From NCBI RefSeq assembly GCF_019925205.1, contig NC_083560.1, positions 123,167,062 through 123,231,061 of the forward strand: 64,000 nt of DNA. The letters run 5' to 3'. The position numbers and the translations under genes were made by a program. Positions 14,131 to 25,136 of this stretch are shown here, in pieces (the stretch's first letter is position 1; each line of letters opens with the position of its first letter). Origin of the DNA: Metopolophium dirhodum (taxonomy: Eukaryota > Arthropoda > Insecta > Hemiptera > Aphididae). The notes under the pieces are model-generated. The model worked only from the letters and a program-made list of their open reading frames with translations. It was not told the DNA's origin and searched no databases.

Positions 14131-14930
14131 AGTTCTTTTTAGTTAGATAGTAGTCTTTTTCCATCTTTTTGGAAGACTCTGACAAACTTTGAATAACTTT
14201 TTTAATTGAAAATGTATACTCCATAGATGAGTGAAGAAAATGAGGCGGATCTGCTCAAATTTTCACGCCGTTTTTACGATATTTTGATACCTATGTATCG
14301 ATGTTACTTACTGGTAAGGTGGTATACCACAATATCGCTATCAAATTTCATTATTTCAATACGCCGTCAACCGTCGAGCTATAGGCTGACTCATAGGCTA
14401 TACAGCTAGTAGGTTATACCAAACCAAAATTGCAAATACACCACTACTTACAAGCCATTCATTTTTTTTTACGATATCTATTTTTATCCTTCGGTTTTTT
14501 TGTTTGTGAGAAACTTTGATCTAAAATCAATCCCGGGGCTTAGATGTTGGTTTATGATTGAGTTGAAAAATCACAATATTGAATGTGTAATAAACTTGAA
14601 GATAACAAAAAAAAATTTTCATTTGATTAATCGAATAAAATACGTAGGTAATTATTGAAAAGTGAAAAAAAGCTTAGTCTGTGACCTGTGTAATGAGATT
14701 TCAATTTCAATGGATCGTATACACATTACATTTACACTAATTGCAAAATATTTATGCGTTAACCGTAACGTTGCATTGAAAAATCACTCATACCTAATAT
14801 AAGAATAATATTACACCGCTGTTGCTGTTTACAAATCGCTGTAAATCGTGGCCCAAATATTTTAGTCTAGAAATGTTTATGTTTGTTACAATTATTTAAC
14901 AACAAACTTTTATACTACCTATTGGAATTT
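14131..14930. other. Intergenic DNA, nothing recognised
   Basis: No gene or repeat boundary could be supported. The 60-codon open frame starting near 14227 has no recognisable features. Confidence 0.5.
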
Positions 14931-14931
14931 A

Positions 14932-15060
14932 TTTTTTTTTTATAGAACAAAAATGTATATATTTACAATCTGTATATACATCAAGTAAATTTGATGAGAT
15001 TTGATTGACGGGAAGGGGAAATCATCAAGAAAATAAGTGGCAGCACCTATTGGAAACTAT
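14932..15060. repeat. Dispersed repeat pair, copy 1
   Basis: Shares with 39820-39950 a poly-T run, the word GAACAAAAATGTATAT/GAACAAAAATTTATAT, CAATCTGTAT, and TTTGATTGACGGGA followed by a GTGGCA / GTGGCACC segment. Class unknown; it could be the 3' end of a retroelement given the poly-T edge. Confidence 0.6.
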
Positions 15061-16028
15061 TGGAACTTGTAGTGCTGATTTCTAACTGAATTTTATTAAT
15101 ATTTAAATATAATAATCCAGCATGGGAAATATGCATATTATACTATGAATTATAATATACATTTATATAAATGTGGCATGTGCATATATTAATATAGAAT
15201 GTAAACACTAAACAGTAAACTTAAGTCACCTGCCCCTCCCATAGCCGTAAATACATTTTTAATTCTAAATTATATATAGGTTATTTTGAGAAAAATTAGT
15301 TTTTCTACCATTTTTTTTTTTTATAGCATTAGGTATAGATAATGGTTTAACTATTGCAAAATCGCATTATAATTAATGATACTCAAAACTAAATACTTAT
15401 TGCTTCTAGGTAATTACTTCGATGTTTTAATTTAAATATGCGATTTACTCATTTTCATATTATATACCTAATTACAATTTACAATTAAAATAATTTGCAT
15501 TACTTTTTTTTATACTGCACTTACGCCTAATATTGTATTGTAGTCAATCAATTTACTATTTAGTCCAGCTAGTTTATTTTATTTATGCATGTTTGAAGTA
15601 TAGATTAAAAATGGCATGCTCGAAAATAGGCCAATTATAACGCTCATGTGGATTAGCAACCAAATGGCTATATTATATACCTATCAGTAAATTATATTAT
15701 TAACAAATTCACAAAAATGATACTTTTTTTTAACAACTTCCGTTTATATTTTGTTTTGCATTAAATAATTAGCTTTAGGTATTAGGTACTTGATAAATTA
15801 TAATAAAATATTTTATACAGCAGTACCTATCGCAAATAATAAATTATTCACAGAATAAATGTTTGTAATGTATTTAATTATTTAATGATTACTTATAATA
15901 ATAATATAATTTACTATATAATTATATATAAAACTATATATTAATAATATCATATATTTAGTAAATAGTAGAATAGATATATTATAATGATCTAGCCATT
16001 GATACATAATAATATAATATACAGCGTT
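15061..16028. other. AT-rich intergenic DNA, nothing recognised
   Basis: Long runs of A and T with no open frames of note. Only simple ATA/TAT stretches are evident. Confidence 0.5.
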
Positions 16029-16190
16029 TTTTCTAATATGATTTTTTCGAACACTTTGGACATTGTGGTGAGAAGCGAAATTTTATTGGACGGCAAATTT
16101 CTAGTTTTTGATGGTCTTTTCTTGGCTTGGGGTTCATAATAATGGTTGCTGTGTGTTGTAACTTGTCCTGGAGGCTCTTATAAACTGCAT
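16029..16190 (-). repeat. Duplicated reverse-transcriptase fragment of the jockey-like LINE
   Basis: About 160 bp here nearly matches 13110-13262: the same ATGATTTTTTCGAACACTTT, TTTCTAGTTTTTGATGGTCT and GTCCTGGAGGCTCTTATAAA words in the same order. The copy has a few added bases (AAATTTTATTGG against AAATTGG) and a small deletion near TGCTGTGTGTTG. It encodes the RPISLL region on the minus strand. It may be a second insertion of the same LINE family or a local segmental duplication. Confidence 0.8.
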
Positions 16191-16305
16191 AATAATATAC
16201 CTAATAGTGTACCTAATATTGTGGAGGGTGAATTTGGGGGGGGGGGGGGGGTGAATATTTTTCAATCTGTACTGATATTTCTGTAGGCGAATAAGAGTTA
16301 ATAGA

Positions 16306-17950
16306 TTTTAGATTTTGAGTGGAGCAATATTCGTATTGATTTTACATGTGTGCTTTTTTTTTTAAAATATTTAAATATTTTTTTATTTTGTATCTATGTC
16401 ATCACCTTTTAAGGCAGTAAAAAGTGCCGGAAAAAAACGAAAAAAATTTAAGGAAAACGGGAATTTTTACACAAAATCGACTTTGGACTAAATAGATTTT
16501 GGTTTTTGGTGTTACTCTAAAACAAACAACCAACATTATATATATATAATTTCATCTAAATATTAACATAAAATAATTATATAAAATTTATATTTTTGAG
16601 ATTTTTTTAGTTTACAGAATAACCTACTTACGTAGAACCTTGTTTTAAATTTTCAATCCTTATAAAAGTTAAACATTTTAATATTTTATACATTTTTAAA
16701 TTTTAAATTTAATACATTTTGTCAAAATTAGAATTTTAAATACTTATAAAAATAAATTGTGCCTATGTATTTTTAATATTTTTCAACTACTATTGTAATA
16801 ATATATCAGAAGCTTTGTAAAGTTGTATTCAATTGTTACGCTTTTTGACCCAGCAAATAAAATTTTAAAGAAAAAAAAATAAAATTGAAAATTGAAAATG
16901 CCCGTAAACCGCTCAAAACAAGACAACATTTTTATCAAGTATAAGAATTGATAAAATAAACATAAGAGATCAATTTCAAGTGTCTTCAGTTATTCAATTT
17001 TGAATTACATCAAATAAGAAAATAGCTACATGAGAAAATTGTTGAAATGGATTTTAATATTTTTCAAATGTAATTTCAACAATAGCCTTGTATTAAATTT
17101 TCAATCTTTCTTACGAAACAAATAAAATGTTATTGACATTCATAGAAAAAAAAACTGAAAATGTCTGTAAACAGTTCAAAACAAATCAATATTTTTTGAG
17201 AGTTTACACCAAAAACCAAAACAGATTTTGCGTAAAAATTCCCGTTTTTCTTTAATTTGTATGTTGTTTTTCCTGGTGCTTTTGATAAATATTAGGAATT
17301 TTAAATGTTGACCTCCCGAATAAAGAAACTATATTCACTTTCCCATCGAATATGATACTGTTGAGGAAAACCGAAGCAGTTTTACTGCCGCAAATATCGA
17401 TGACAGACAAAAAAAAATGTTATTTAAAAAAACCAATAAAAAAACACACATCATTATAAAATCAATACATTCATTGCTCCGCTCAGAATCTAAAAAGATT
17501 TTGTAGTTAAAAATGTATAAAATGTTTAACTTTTATAGCTAAGCATTGACAATTTAATACAAGGTTCCGCGTAAGTAGGTTATTCTGTAAGCAAAAAATC
17601 TCAAAAATATAAAAACACAGTTTTTTTTTATAGTTTTTTTTATAGTTTTTTATGTTCAAATTCGGAAAAAATTATTTATTAAATAACTAAGAATAACAAA
17701 TTGTATTTATTGTTTTGTAACATTATAATATTAACTCAACTTACCGGCTACCGTATTAATAACTAATAACTAATAAGTAATAACAATATAAATATAATAT
17801 AAAATATTCACACTGACAAACCGTCTCGAAATCGCTTTTTCGTATACAATGATATTATCATTGAATTCAAATTTAATACCATCCATTATACAGTGACCCA
17901 CTTGTAACATGCTGTACAGAAGAGCGACATCCACTTACTCATCTTTTTTA
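16306..17950. repeat. Compound of at least three fragments of the 545-bp-module family
   Basis: 16306 to about 16560 is a worn left end in plus orientation (GATTTTGAGTGGAGCAAT and TTTTGGTGTTACTCTAAAAC). About 16600 to 17493 runs in the opposite orientation and ends in the reverse left end, CATTGCTCCGCTCAGAATCT. About 17500-17950 is again plus and ends with the conserved right end (ATACAATGATATTATCATTG, CCACTTGTAACATGCTGTAC). A run of 16 or so G residues lies just upstream near 16233-16250. Confidence 0.7.
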
Positions 17951-18274
17951 ATTTAAAATTTGTTGAAATTCTAACTTTGAATGATTATAAAAAATAACAA
18001 TATATCAAGAGCTTTATATTCACTTTTCATGTTTCTTGACCCAACAAAATAATAATATTGTATTGACATTTATATGAAAAAAAAACTAAAAAAAATTAAA
18101 AATGAAAATGTCCATAAACAGCTCGAAAACAGCCAAAACGTTTTGAACATTTTGTCAAGTATGGAAATTGATAAAATAAACTTATGGTTTAAAATTGAAA
18201 TTGCTCCGTTATAAATCCGTAGATTTGTTTGTTGCATCTCTCCATATCGTAACATAATTCTTTCGGGTCTTTGC

Positions 18275-18860
18275 ACTTCCCTTTTATTCGTATCATTCAA
18301 TACTTGGAAATTGGATCATGTAAGATACAACGGGTTCAGAGGCGTTATTTATGTTCTACAGTTTTTATACTTACAATGTATTGTCCTCCTCATGACTATT
18401 CCCCAATTATGCAGGAACTTGGCCTTATCTCATTAGTATACAGAAAAGTTCACCCTAACTTAGAGTTCTTGAGAAAGCCGGTGCACGGATGGTCGTGTTG
18501 ATGCTCCATCTCTCCTTTCATTTTTGAACTTGGAAATTCTTTCTCATTCAACTATATATCATGTTCCTTATGTAGTTCTTGCCACAACACTATTAATTAT
18601 GGCAGAAATAATCCTTTAGACCGTATGATGCAGTTGGCTAACGATTTGACCACTCATCAATACGGATGAAATTCAGTATTACCTACTATTATTATATTTT
18701 ATTATATTTAATGCAAATATCCATCTAATGCGATGTGTTTTTGATTAATTATTCTATTTCTATTATATATATTCATTTGATGTATTGTACCTATTAATTA
18801 TTGTAATTGAAATTTTAAATTGTTGTAAGAGGCTCTTTCAAAAAAAAATAAATAACAATT
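18275..18860 (+). pseudogene. 3' end of a non-LTR retrotransposon
   Basis: The plus-strand frame from about 18330 reads QRRYLCSTVFIL, then CPPHDYSPIMQELGLISL and VHPNLEFLRK, and after a frameshift near 18490 continues to NPLDRMMQLANDLTTHQYG and a stop near 18667. This arrangement resembles the C-terminal part of aphid LINE reverse-transcriptase polyproteins. The untranslated tail ends near 18824-18856 with AAGAGGCTCTTTC and an A-rich stretch. Only the last part of the element is present, as expected for 5'-truncated insertions. Confidence 0.65.
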
Positions 18861-19190
18861 ATCAATTTTCATGTTTCAATATGTGTCATGTTATCTTATC
18901 TCTTCTTGATTGAATATTTTTCCATAAATGTTGTTTTTCTTTTATCTTATCAAGGCACCTTCTCATTCGTCACCCTCTCGGTCCAGAGTATCTTAAGCAT
19001 TTTCCTATAGTTCCACATTTCATAAGCTTCCAACCTATTTTTTCCGTTGAATCAAATAGTTATAAACATATAATATCATTTATTTTATAATTAAACCTAT
19101 ATAAACCAGAACTACAACATCATTATTACATAAAATCACCCAAAATATTTCACTTGATTTCAATTAATATTAAATTATTAATTTTTAACA

Positions 19191-20657
19191 TTTTAGATTC
19201 TGAGCGAAGCGATGAATGTATTGATTCTACAATGATGTGTGTTTTTTTTTTTATTTTTTTATTTTTTTTTTTATTTTTGTGTCTGTCATCACCTTTTAGG
19301 ACAGTAAAAGTGCTTGGATTTTCTTCAATAGTAACTTTTCTGATAGGAAAGTGAATCTAGTTGGTACTTTGGGGGTTCAAAAGTAAAAATTTCCCAGTAG
19401 TTTTTCAAAAGCGAAAAACAAAAGAAAAATTAAGGAAAAACGGGAATTTTTACGCAAAATCTGTTTTCGAGAAAATCGATTTTGGTTTTTGGTGTAACTC
19501 TAAAACAAATGACCGTAGGGACATGAAATTTTGACTGAATGTTTATATTAGCATTTTCTATACACCATAAAATTTACAAAATATTTTGACTCTTTTTGAG
19601 CTGTTTACGGCCATTGTCAGTTTTCAATTTTTTTAGTTTTTTTTTTCTATAAATATCAATACAATTTTATGAGTTGAGTAAAAAAGCTTGAAAATTTATT
19701 AGAAGGCTCCTAGGTTATTGTTTCAAAAGCAGATGAAAAAAATTAAAAATCCTTAGTCACAGTTTTTATTTATAAGCATTTAAAGTTCAAATTTTGACAA
19801 AATACGGAAAAATCACGAAAAATAGCAAATTATTTTGAGTTGAGAATTCATAAAAATTTTTCTTTTTAAATCTAAGATTTGAAAATGTAATATAAGATTA
19901 CTCATAAGTTTGTCTACCTTTATCAAAAAAAAAATGTCTAGAAGAAACTTAAATTAAATTTTTATGAGCGTCTGAAATTTATATTTTTACAACATTTGAT
20001 ATTTACTCGATTTCTCTTGTAACAATTTTCTTATTTTATTGTAATTAAAAAACGAATGACTGTAGATACTTGAAAATTTCACTGAATGTTTATATTAGCA
20101 TTTTCTATACACCATACAATTTTGAAAATAATTTGATTCTTTTTGAGCTGTTTACGGACATTGTCAGTTTTCAATTTTTTTAGTTTTTTTTTCTATAAAT
20201 ATCAATAAATTTTTATTTGTTGGGTAAAAAAGCTTGAAAATTTAATATAAGGCTCCTGATATATCGTTCTAATAGCAGTTGAAAAATATTAAAAATACAT
20301 AGGCACAATTTTTTTTTATAAGAATTTAAAGTTCAAATTTTGACAACATTTATCAAATTTAGAATTTATTAATTATTTTGTGGTTAAAAATGTATAAAAT
20401 GTTTAACTTTTATGGCTAAGGATTGAAAATTTAAAACAAGGCTCCACGTAAATAGGTTATATATAAATTACTTTATTCACAATAATATCATCAAATATAC
20501 TTGGTAAAATCATAGGCTGACTGACCGTTTTCGCTCAGAATCGTTTTTCTTATACAATGATATTATATCATTGAATTCAAATTTAACACCATCCATTACA
20601 GTGACCCACTTGTAACCTACTGTACAGCAGAGCGACATCCACTTATCCACCTTTTTT
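19191..20657 (+). repeat. Dispersed AT-rich element, copy with two modules
   Basis: Left end TTTTAGATTCTGAGCGAAGC; right end ACAATGATATTATATCATTG followed by CCACTTGTAACCTACTGTAC. The module marker GCATTTTCTATACACCATA occurs near 19551 and 20098, again about 547 bp apart. The copy is close in sequence to 833-2803 over long stretches, but with fewer modules. It carries a T-rich run near 19243-19275 just inside the left end. No coding capacity. Confidence 0.8.
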
Positions 20658-20959
20658 AATTTTATAATATTAATTCAACTTACCAGCTATACCGATAATA
20701 TATGAAAAATAAAGTAATTTGACTATGGATTCATGTTTCTTAGCCCTTAGGTACCCTAAAGTAACCAATAAAAGTTTTATGTTCGTATACATTTATTATG
20801 CATAAGGGCATCAAATTTCTAACTCAAATACTGTTTATTATATACAGAAATAATTAAATAAGCAAATTATATTCAAAATTGTAAGCAAAGTAACCCCATA
20901 TGTTACGGTACCATATTAATAATAAGAAATAACAATATAAATAATAGTAAATATAATAT

Positions 20960-21110
20960 AGGAGGACGGAGCGGACTAAGACGTCGGTTGCGACGAGCAC
21001 CGACGCCGGTTAGATCCCGGCTACGGGTGGCATTTTTCTTCGGGCAGTCACGTTGTCCGGAGAGAAAGGCGGCCATCTTCCACCCGGGCATGGCAAATAC
21101 CTACAGGTGC
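20960..21110 (+). repeat. tRNA-like SINE, copy 1
   Basis: A GC-rich island of about 145 bp in AT-rich DNA. The head GACGGAGCGGACTAAGACG resembles an A box, and GGTTAGATCCC about 45 bp later resembles a B box, with spacing that suits a tRNA with a long variable arm (Leu or Ser type). The body (GGCATTTTTCTTCGGGCA, GTTGTCCGGAGAG, GGCATGGCAAATACCTAC) recurs at 45385-45505. It is inserted beside the right end of a 545-bp-module copy, part of which follows at 21143-21211. The SINE assignment is an inference from these boxes and from recurrence. Confidence 0.6.
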
Positions 21111-21142
21111 CCACTTAAAAACTTCTGCCAAACACAAACACT

Positions 21143-21211
21143 TATTACAGTGGCCCACTTGTAACCTAATGTACAGCAGAGCAACATCCACTTACCCGCT
21201 TTTTTTGGTTT
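21143..21211 (+). repeat. Right-end fragment of the 545-bp-module family
   Basis: CCCACTTGTAACCTAATGTA followed by GCAGAGCAACATCCACTTAC matches the terminal block of the family. Nothing else of the family is attached on the left; the SINE-like island lies there instead. Confidence 0.7.
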
Positions 21212-21682
21212 TTTTTTTCACCAATTCTTTTTTTACTTTGTTCTAAAGTAGCTCATAATTATAAAAACTGATCTTCGACTTCTTCGTGACTTAAAAATTA
21301 AAGACGTTAAAACGACTTGAGCCACTGTTTCCTAGGTGATCAAACTTTTTATATGTTGATTTTCAATATTTATATCTAGGGCCAGTACCAAATATCGTGC
21401 TCAATCGTTCGATAAAAAATTATTAAACTTGACAACGTTGATAATATATATAAATTTAGGCATTGTGCGTTCTCAACCGTATTTCGGCTATCGTATATTA
21501 TCGTATACCGGGTCATAGATGTTACATACTCACATTTAATATAGTTTTGTCAGTGTCAATGTGGATGTATTATATATCGATCCTGGTCAGTGCTTCATAT
21601 AGTGTTAATACAGTGAATACTTAATGACTTAATGTATTTAAATAGCCCAAAACATAGTAGGTAAATATAGGTTATAATATGG

Positions 21683-21820
21683 CTGGCGGTATTTAAAATT
21701 TTGATACCGATATCCGGTATTTGTTTACTACCGGTATCTACGGTATTACCGGTTATACGGTACCTCATTACCGAATACCGGTAATTATCGGTATACCGAA
21801 AATACCGCCAGCCCTAGATT
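21683..21820. mobile_element. ACCGGTATACCG-rich inverted-repeat element
   Basis: The left edge GGCTGGCGGTATTT and the right edge AAATACCGCCAGCCC are inverted copies. The interior is packed with CGGTAT/ATACCG words. A related segment lies at about 22200-22360 and ends in the same AAATACCGCCAG. No transposase. The edges look like terminal repeats of a MITE, but a target duplication was not confirmed. Confidence 0.6.
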
Positions 21821-21871
21821 AGGCTATCATCGTTTCAAGACTTCCAGTCCATTCTATCTAAGTCATAAATA

Positions 21872-22094
21872 TTATAAGAATGGATAGGAAATCGGGCTTA
21901 TCAACTGACAATAAAGTGATACATTTTTTGAGGTTATAAGGGTTCCTTTATAATTGATAATTATTGTAACCTCAACTCAAAAAAAGGCCTCTTATAGTCT
22001 ATCTCTCTCCTAGATATTGAACTTTCTCTTTTCCCCAAAAAAGACCGCAACCTCTTGCGAAGCCAGTATAGGCGTTTCCTATCCATTCTTATAA
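21872..22094. mobile_element. MITE with 20-bp perfect terminal inverted repeats
   Basis: TTATAAGAATGGATAGGAAA at 21872-21891 is exactly mirrored by its reverse complement at 22075-22094. Length 223 bp. It lies between the two ACCGGTATACCG-rich segments, so the region is probably a nested insertion. The superfamily is not determined. Confidence 0.75.
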
Positions 22095-22199
22095 TCTTAG
22101 TCCATGATATATGATATCAGATAACAGATAACGAAAATTACAATATTATTTATGTCATTATGAATATATAAAAATAATAAATAATAGATGCTGGTATAT

Positions 22200-22362
22200 G
22201 CCATATGGTTTTTTTGGTAATTACCGGGGTACGGTATTTTTGGTAATAATGGTAATTATACGGAATCACAGTATACCTGTATTCTGAAATACCGAAAATA
22301 CCGGATACCGGTATTTTTTAAATACCGGTAATTATTGGTATACCGAAAATACCGCCAGGTAT
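22200..22362. mobile_element. Second ACCGGTATACCG-rich segment
   Basis: Contains repeated GGTAATTACCGG and AAATACCGGATACCGG words and ends with AAATACCGCCAG, as at 21683-21820. It may be a second insertion or the separated half of one element. Confidence 0.5.
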
Positions 22363-22460
22363 TAATAAGTATAATAAGTAGGTAGGTATAATACCTGCTC
22401 TATGAAATAAGTAGTGGTGAGTAAGACACTAAGATATGTGAGGTGAGGTGAGGTGGATAT

Positions 22461-22819
22461 CATAGGCGTGTTAACGGGAGGGGCCGGGTGGGCACTAGCC
22501 CCACCGCCAGACTGTGTCTCCAACAAAATCATGCCAGGATAAAAAAAAGTCGTGCAGTGTGTACCCTGCAGTACCTATAATAGATTTTGATTAATTGTAA
22601 TTTTTTTATTTACGCATTTATTAATTAGTTATTTTTTTTTTATTCATGGTACAGCTTCAACTGCTAAGGTTATTAGATTGCAACAAAAAATGAAGTTTTT
22701 AGTTACATATAAATGATACAATAATTTTTTTTCGTTACATATAAGTTACACATAAATAGGTCTCACAATTTGAAAATTTATTGTGCCCCCTCGGCCACCA
22801 AAGTCTGAACACGCCTATG
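22461..22819. mobile_element. hAT-type MITE, perfect 8-bp target duplication GTGGATAT
   Basis: Ends CATAGGCGTGTT and AACACGCCTATG are inverted copies. The flanks 22453-22460 and 22820-22827 are both GTGGATAT, the 8-bp duplication typical of hAT transposition. The element is 359 bp and non-coding, with a G-rich patch just inside the left end (GGGAGGGGCCGGGTGGGC). Confidence 0.85.
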
Positions 22820-22946
22820 GTGGATATATAAGTATATTATAACCCTTAACCACACACCCAGTGCGTACGCCAGTGCAGAGGCGTAAACCAATGTGTACAC
22901 GCAGTCGGTTAATGTTAAAATGTTTTTACTGGCACCCGTCACGAGT

Positions 22947-22952
22947 TTTATT
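22947..22952 (-). promoter_or_regulatory. Polyadenylation signal AATAAA
   Basis: AATAAA on the minus strand, about 40 bp downstream of the stop codon at 22990, in the right place to end the transcript of the GC-rich exon. Confidence 0.5.
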
Positions 22953-22989
22953 CTTGAAAAATATAAACATGGTAGGTATGTATACGCGT

Positions 22990-23603
22990 TTACGCGCCGT
23001 CAGACTCGCCGTCGCGACTGTTCGAGGACCTCCCGTACACCTGGGCCAGACTGACCACGCTCTTTGGGTCCTTTCGTTGGCTCCGCAGCATTGAGCTCAC
23101 CTCCTCGAAACACTCACCGGTGAAGTCGAGCATGCTCCGCAGTTCCGATCTCTTGAACAGCAAGCCGCTGTCCAATTGCCGTTCGGCGCGCGATTCGGTG
23201 GACCACGCCGGTCTTGCGTCAGCACCACCGCGGCCGCAGTTGTGGTCGTCGTCGCCCCGGTTACGACGTCCGGACGGCGCGGCGGGGTGGCCGTCTGCGG
23301 TGGACGGAAGTTTCTCCGGCGGATCGATGCTGCCGCCTCTGCAGTCGTCGGTGGAATTTAGCGCGGCCAGTTGGAGCGTCAGTTCGGAAATCCGTCGACG
23401 ATGATGGTCCAACGGCGACTTCTCGACTACGGTCCGGCGTTCTTCAAGCGGCGGTTTGACGTTCCCGTGGCCTGCGCTCTGCCGTATCGTGCACAATTTC
23501 GGCCGCGGGCACTCGCGTTGCTTTTTTCTCGCGCCACCGCAACCATCGCCGTTATGTGCCGACGGCTGTTGCTGTTGTTGTTCTTGGTCTTTGCAGATCG
23601 TTT
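22990..23603 (-). CDS. Terminal coding exon of an unidentified gene
   Basis: The minus-strand frame is open from a splice-acceptor-like site (CCCTTTTAG, exon from 23603) to a TAA at 22990, about 204 codons. It is strongly GC-rich against its surroundings. The start is Q-rich (six Q in a row after KDQE), then comes ECPRPKLCTIRQSAGHGN, a helical segment RRRISELTLQLAALN, an Asp/Gly/Arg-rich low-complexity middle, and a conserved-looking end LLFKRSELRSMLDFTGECFEE followed by VSSMLRSQRKDPKSVVSLAQV. An AATAAA on the minus strand (plus 22947-22952) lies about 40 bp after the stop, which supports a last exon. A CAG|GTGTAC donor inside LAQV is an alternative exon end. Upstream exons were not found. 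The exon phase (one base borrowed from the previous exon) does not fit the end of the neighbouring 25-29 kb gene. No family recognised. Confidence 0.6.
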
Positions 23604-23773
23604 CTAAAAGGGTGTCATATTATTATAATTATTGTGATGTGTTATATGACAACTTTTTGTTATATATTATTATTTACATACATAGATATAGTACTAAGAT
23701 GTATAGTTTAATCTTTTATAACATGATGGATCATGAACGTATTAATTAAGTGATAAAGTGATAATATGATGAG

Positions 23774-23904
23774 CAGTGGCGCAAATAGGTATAATGTTTA
23801 GGAGGGGGGAGGGCTCAAGCTTCAAAACAAAAATGTTTTTAAATTATAATATTTTTTTTTTAGTGGGCTTAGCCCCCCTCTAGTTTTCTCTATTCGCGCC
23901 ACTG
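23774..23904. mobile_element. hAT-type MITE, perfect 8-bp target duplication ATGATGAG
   Basis: 131 bp. The left end is CAGTGGCGCAAATAGG, the right end CTATTCGCGCCACTG. Flanks 23766-23773 and 23905-23912 are both ATGATGAG. Inside the ends are a GGAGGGGGGAGGG run and a CCCCCCTC run that could pair. Non-coding. Confidence 0.9.
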
Positions 23905-23912
23905 ATGATGAG

Positions 23913-24866
23913 TATCTATTATATAATACAATACTTTAAACTAATCAACTAATGATCAAGAAAGTTAGACGTTTAGCTAAGTATAATATAAGAAAATCAA
24001 CTACCGTGGTGGTGGAAAACAGACGTATGTGTGTGTAAACTTAAGTAAAGTGAACTCGTTAATTTTGGTTGTAAACTATAAAACTTTTCAGCTAGAAGTA
24101 GGTAGGTAAAATTATGTAATTTTAATTTTGTTTTATTTTGGGGGTACTTGTAAAAATTATATTTTAATATTTTATTAATTTTTTTTTGTATTCAATATGT
24201 ATTTGCTTTTATTCTTAATACTTCATTTTAAAGAGTGAATTTTAGTGTTTGTGAGTGCTTAATTACATAATATGCATTACACGGCAGTTGACCTTAACTT
24301 ATAATTGACTTAATTGTGAACATCATATTTAGTATGTACTATGTTATAATTAAAATTACAACTATAATATATATATTAGCAAACAAATTCAAAATAGTAC
24401 AGTGATATATAATATAATTATATATTATATACATACAATTATGACGAATAAAATAAAATAAAATATAAAGATACAGGTATAATAAATAATAATTTGCAAT
24501 CCTCTGATAAGCCGAGTTATATATTGCAGACTTTTTTATTCAGAATAAGAAATAACCAGTGCTCGAATTGGAAAAATAAAAGAAAGGGGAGACTTAAAAA
24601 AATAAGCGTTCGCGATCCTTACAATGATTAAATTCAACCTAGCCTATATTCAAAATATAAAATTTTTTATTCTCGTTATTGCTGGTCAAACGAAAATATA
24701 AAACTATTAATATAATAGGTACAATAGTCAATAAACAATATTCACTCGTAAAATGTTTCTACATTTAAAAAGTTTGGGGGTTTGGGTTCCGAATCCCTGG
24801 ACCCAGTTACGTACTTGGAGCCTGGAAGTCAAGCAGAATCAATTTTATATTGATGGGTTAATATTA
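23913..24866. other. AT-rich intergenic DNA
   Basis: No gene. CAGTGCTCGAATTGG at 24559-24573 looks like one end of a hAT element, but no matching opposite end was found. Confidence 0.5.
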
Positions 24867-25034
24867 TAGTGAATTGACATATTATCAAACTTGTGATGTA
24901 AGAATATTATATAGAAAAATATAGTTGGTTTTTAATTTTTATTAATTGTATAATATTTAGAACTAAAAGCATTTAAAACAATTGTAATGAGTTACATGGC
25001 AATATGTTTGATAAGTCAATTCACCCTAATATCA
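24867..25034. mobile_element. Small MITE
   Basis: TAGTGAATTGACATATTATC on the left is an imperfect mirror of GATAAGTCAATTCACCCTA on the right. About 165 bp, non-coding, directly downstream of the 25-29 kb gene. TAATAT on both sides may be the target duplication, but this is ambiguous in AT-rich DNA. Confidence 0.55.
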
Positions 25035-25136
25035 AAGCGGCTGCACGCACGCATGTTGGGCGTCCTTGGTGGCACATACAAATGCAAGTATTTATATTGT
25101 TTTCAATGTACGAATAATAAATACTACTTGATCTAA

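Noticed and set aside
23120..23749. Plus-strand open frames opposite the GC-rich terminal exon
   Set aside because: Shadows of the minus-strand exon; only the minus frame has the acceptor and the AATAAA signal.
24559..24573. CAGTGCTCGAATTGG as a hAT end
   Set aside because: No opposite end with matching sequence or 8-bp duplication could be found.
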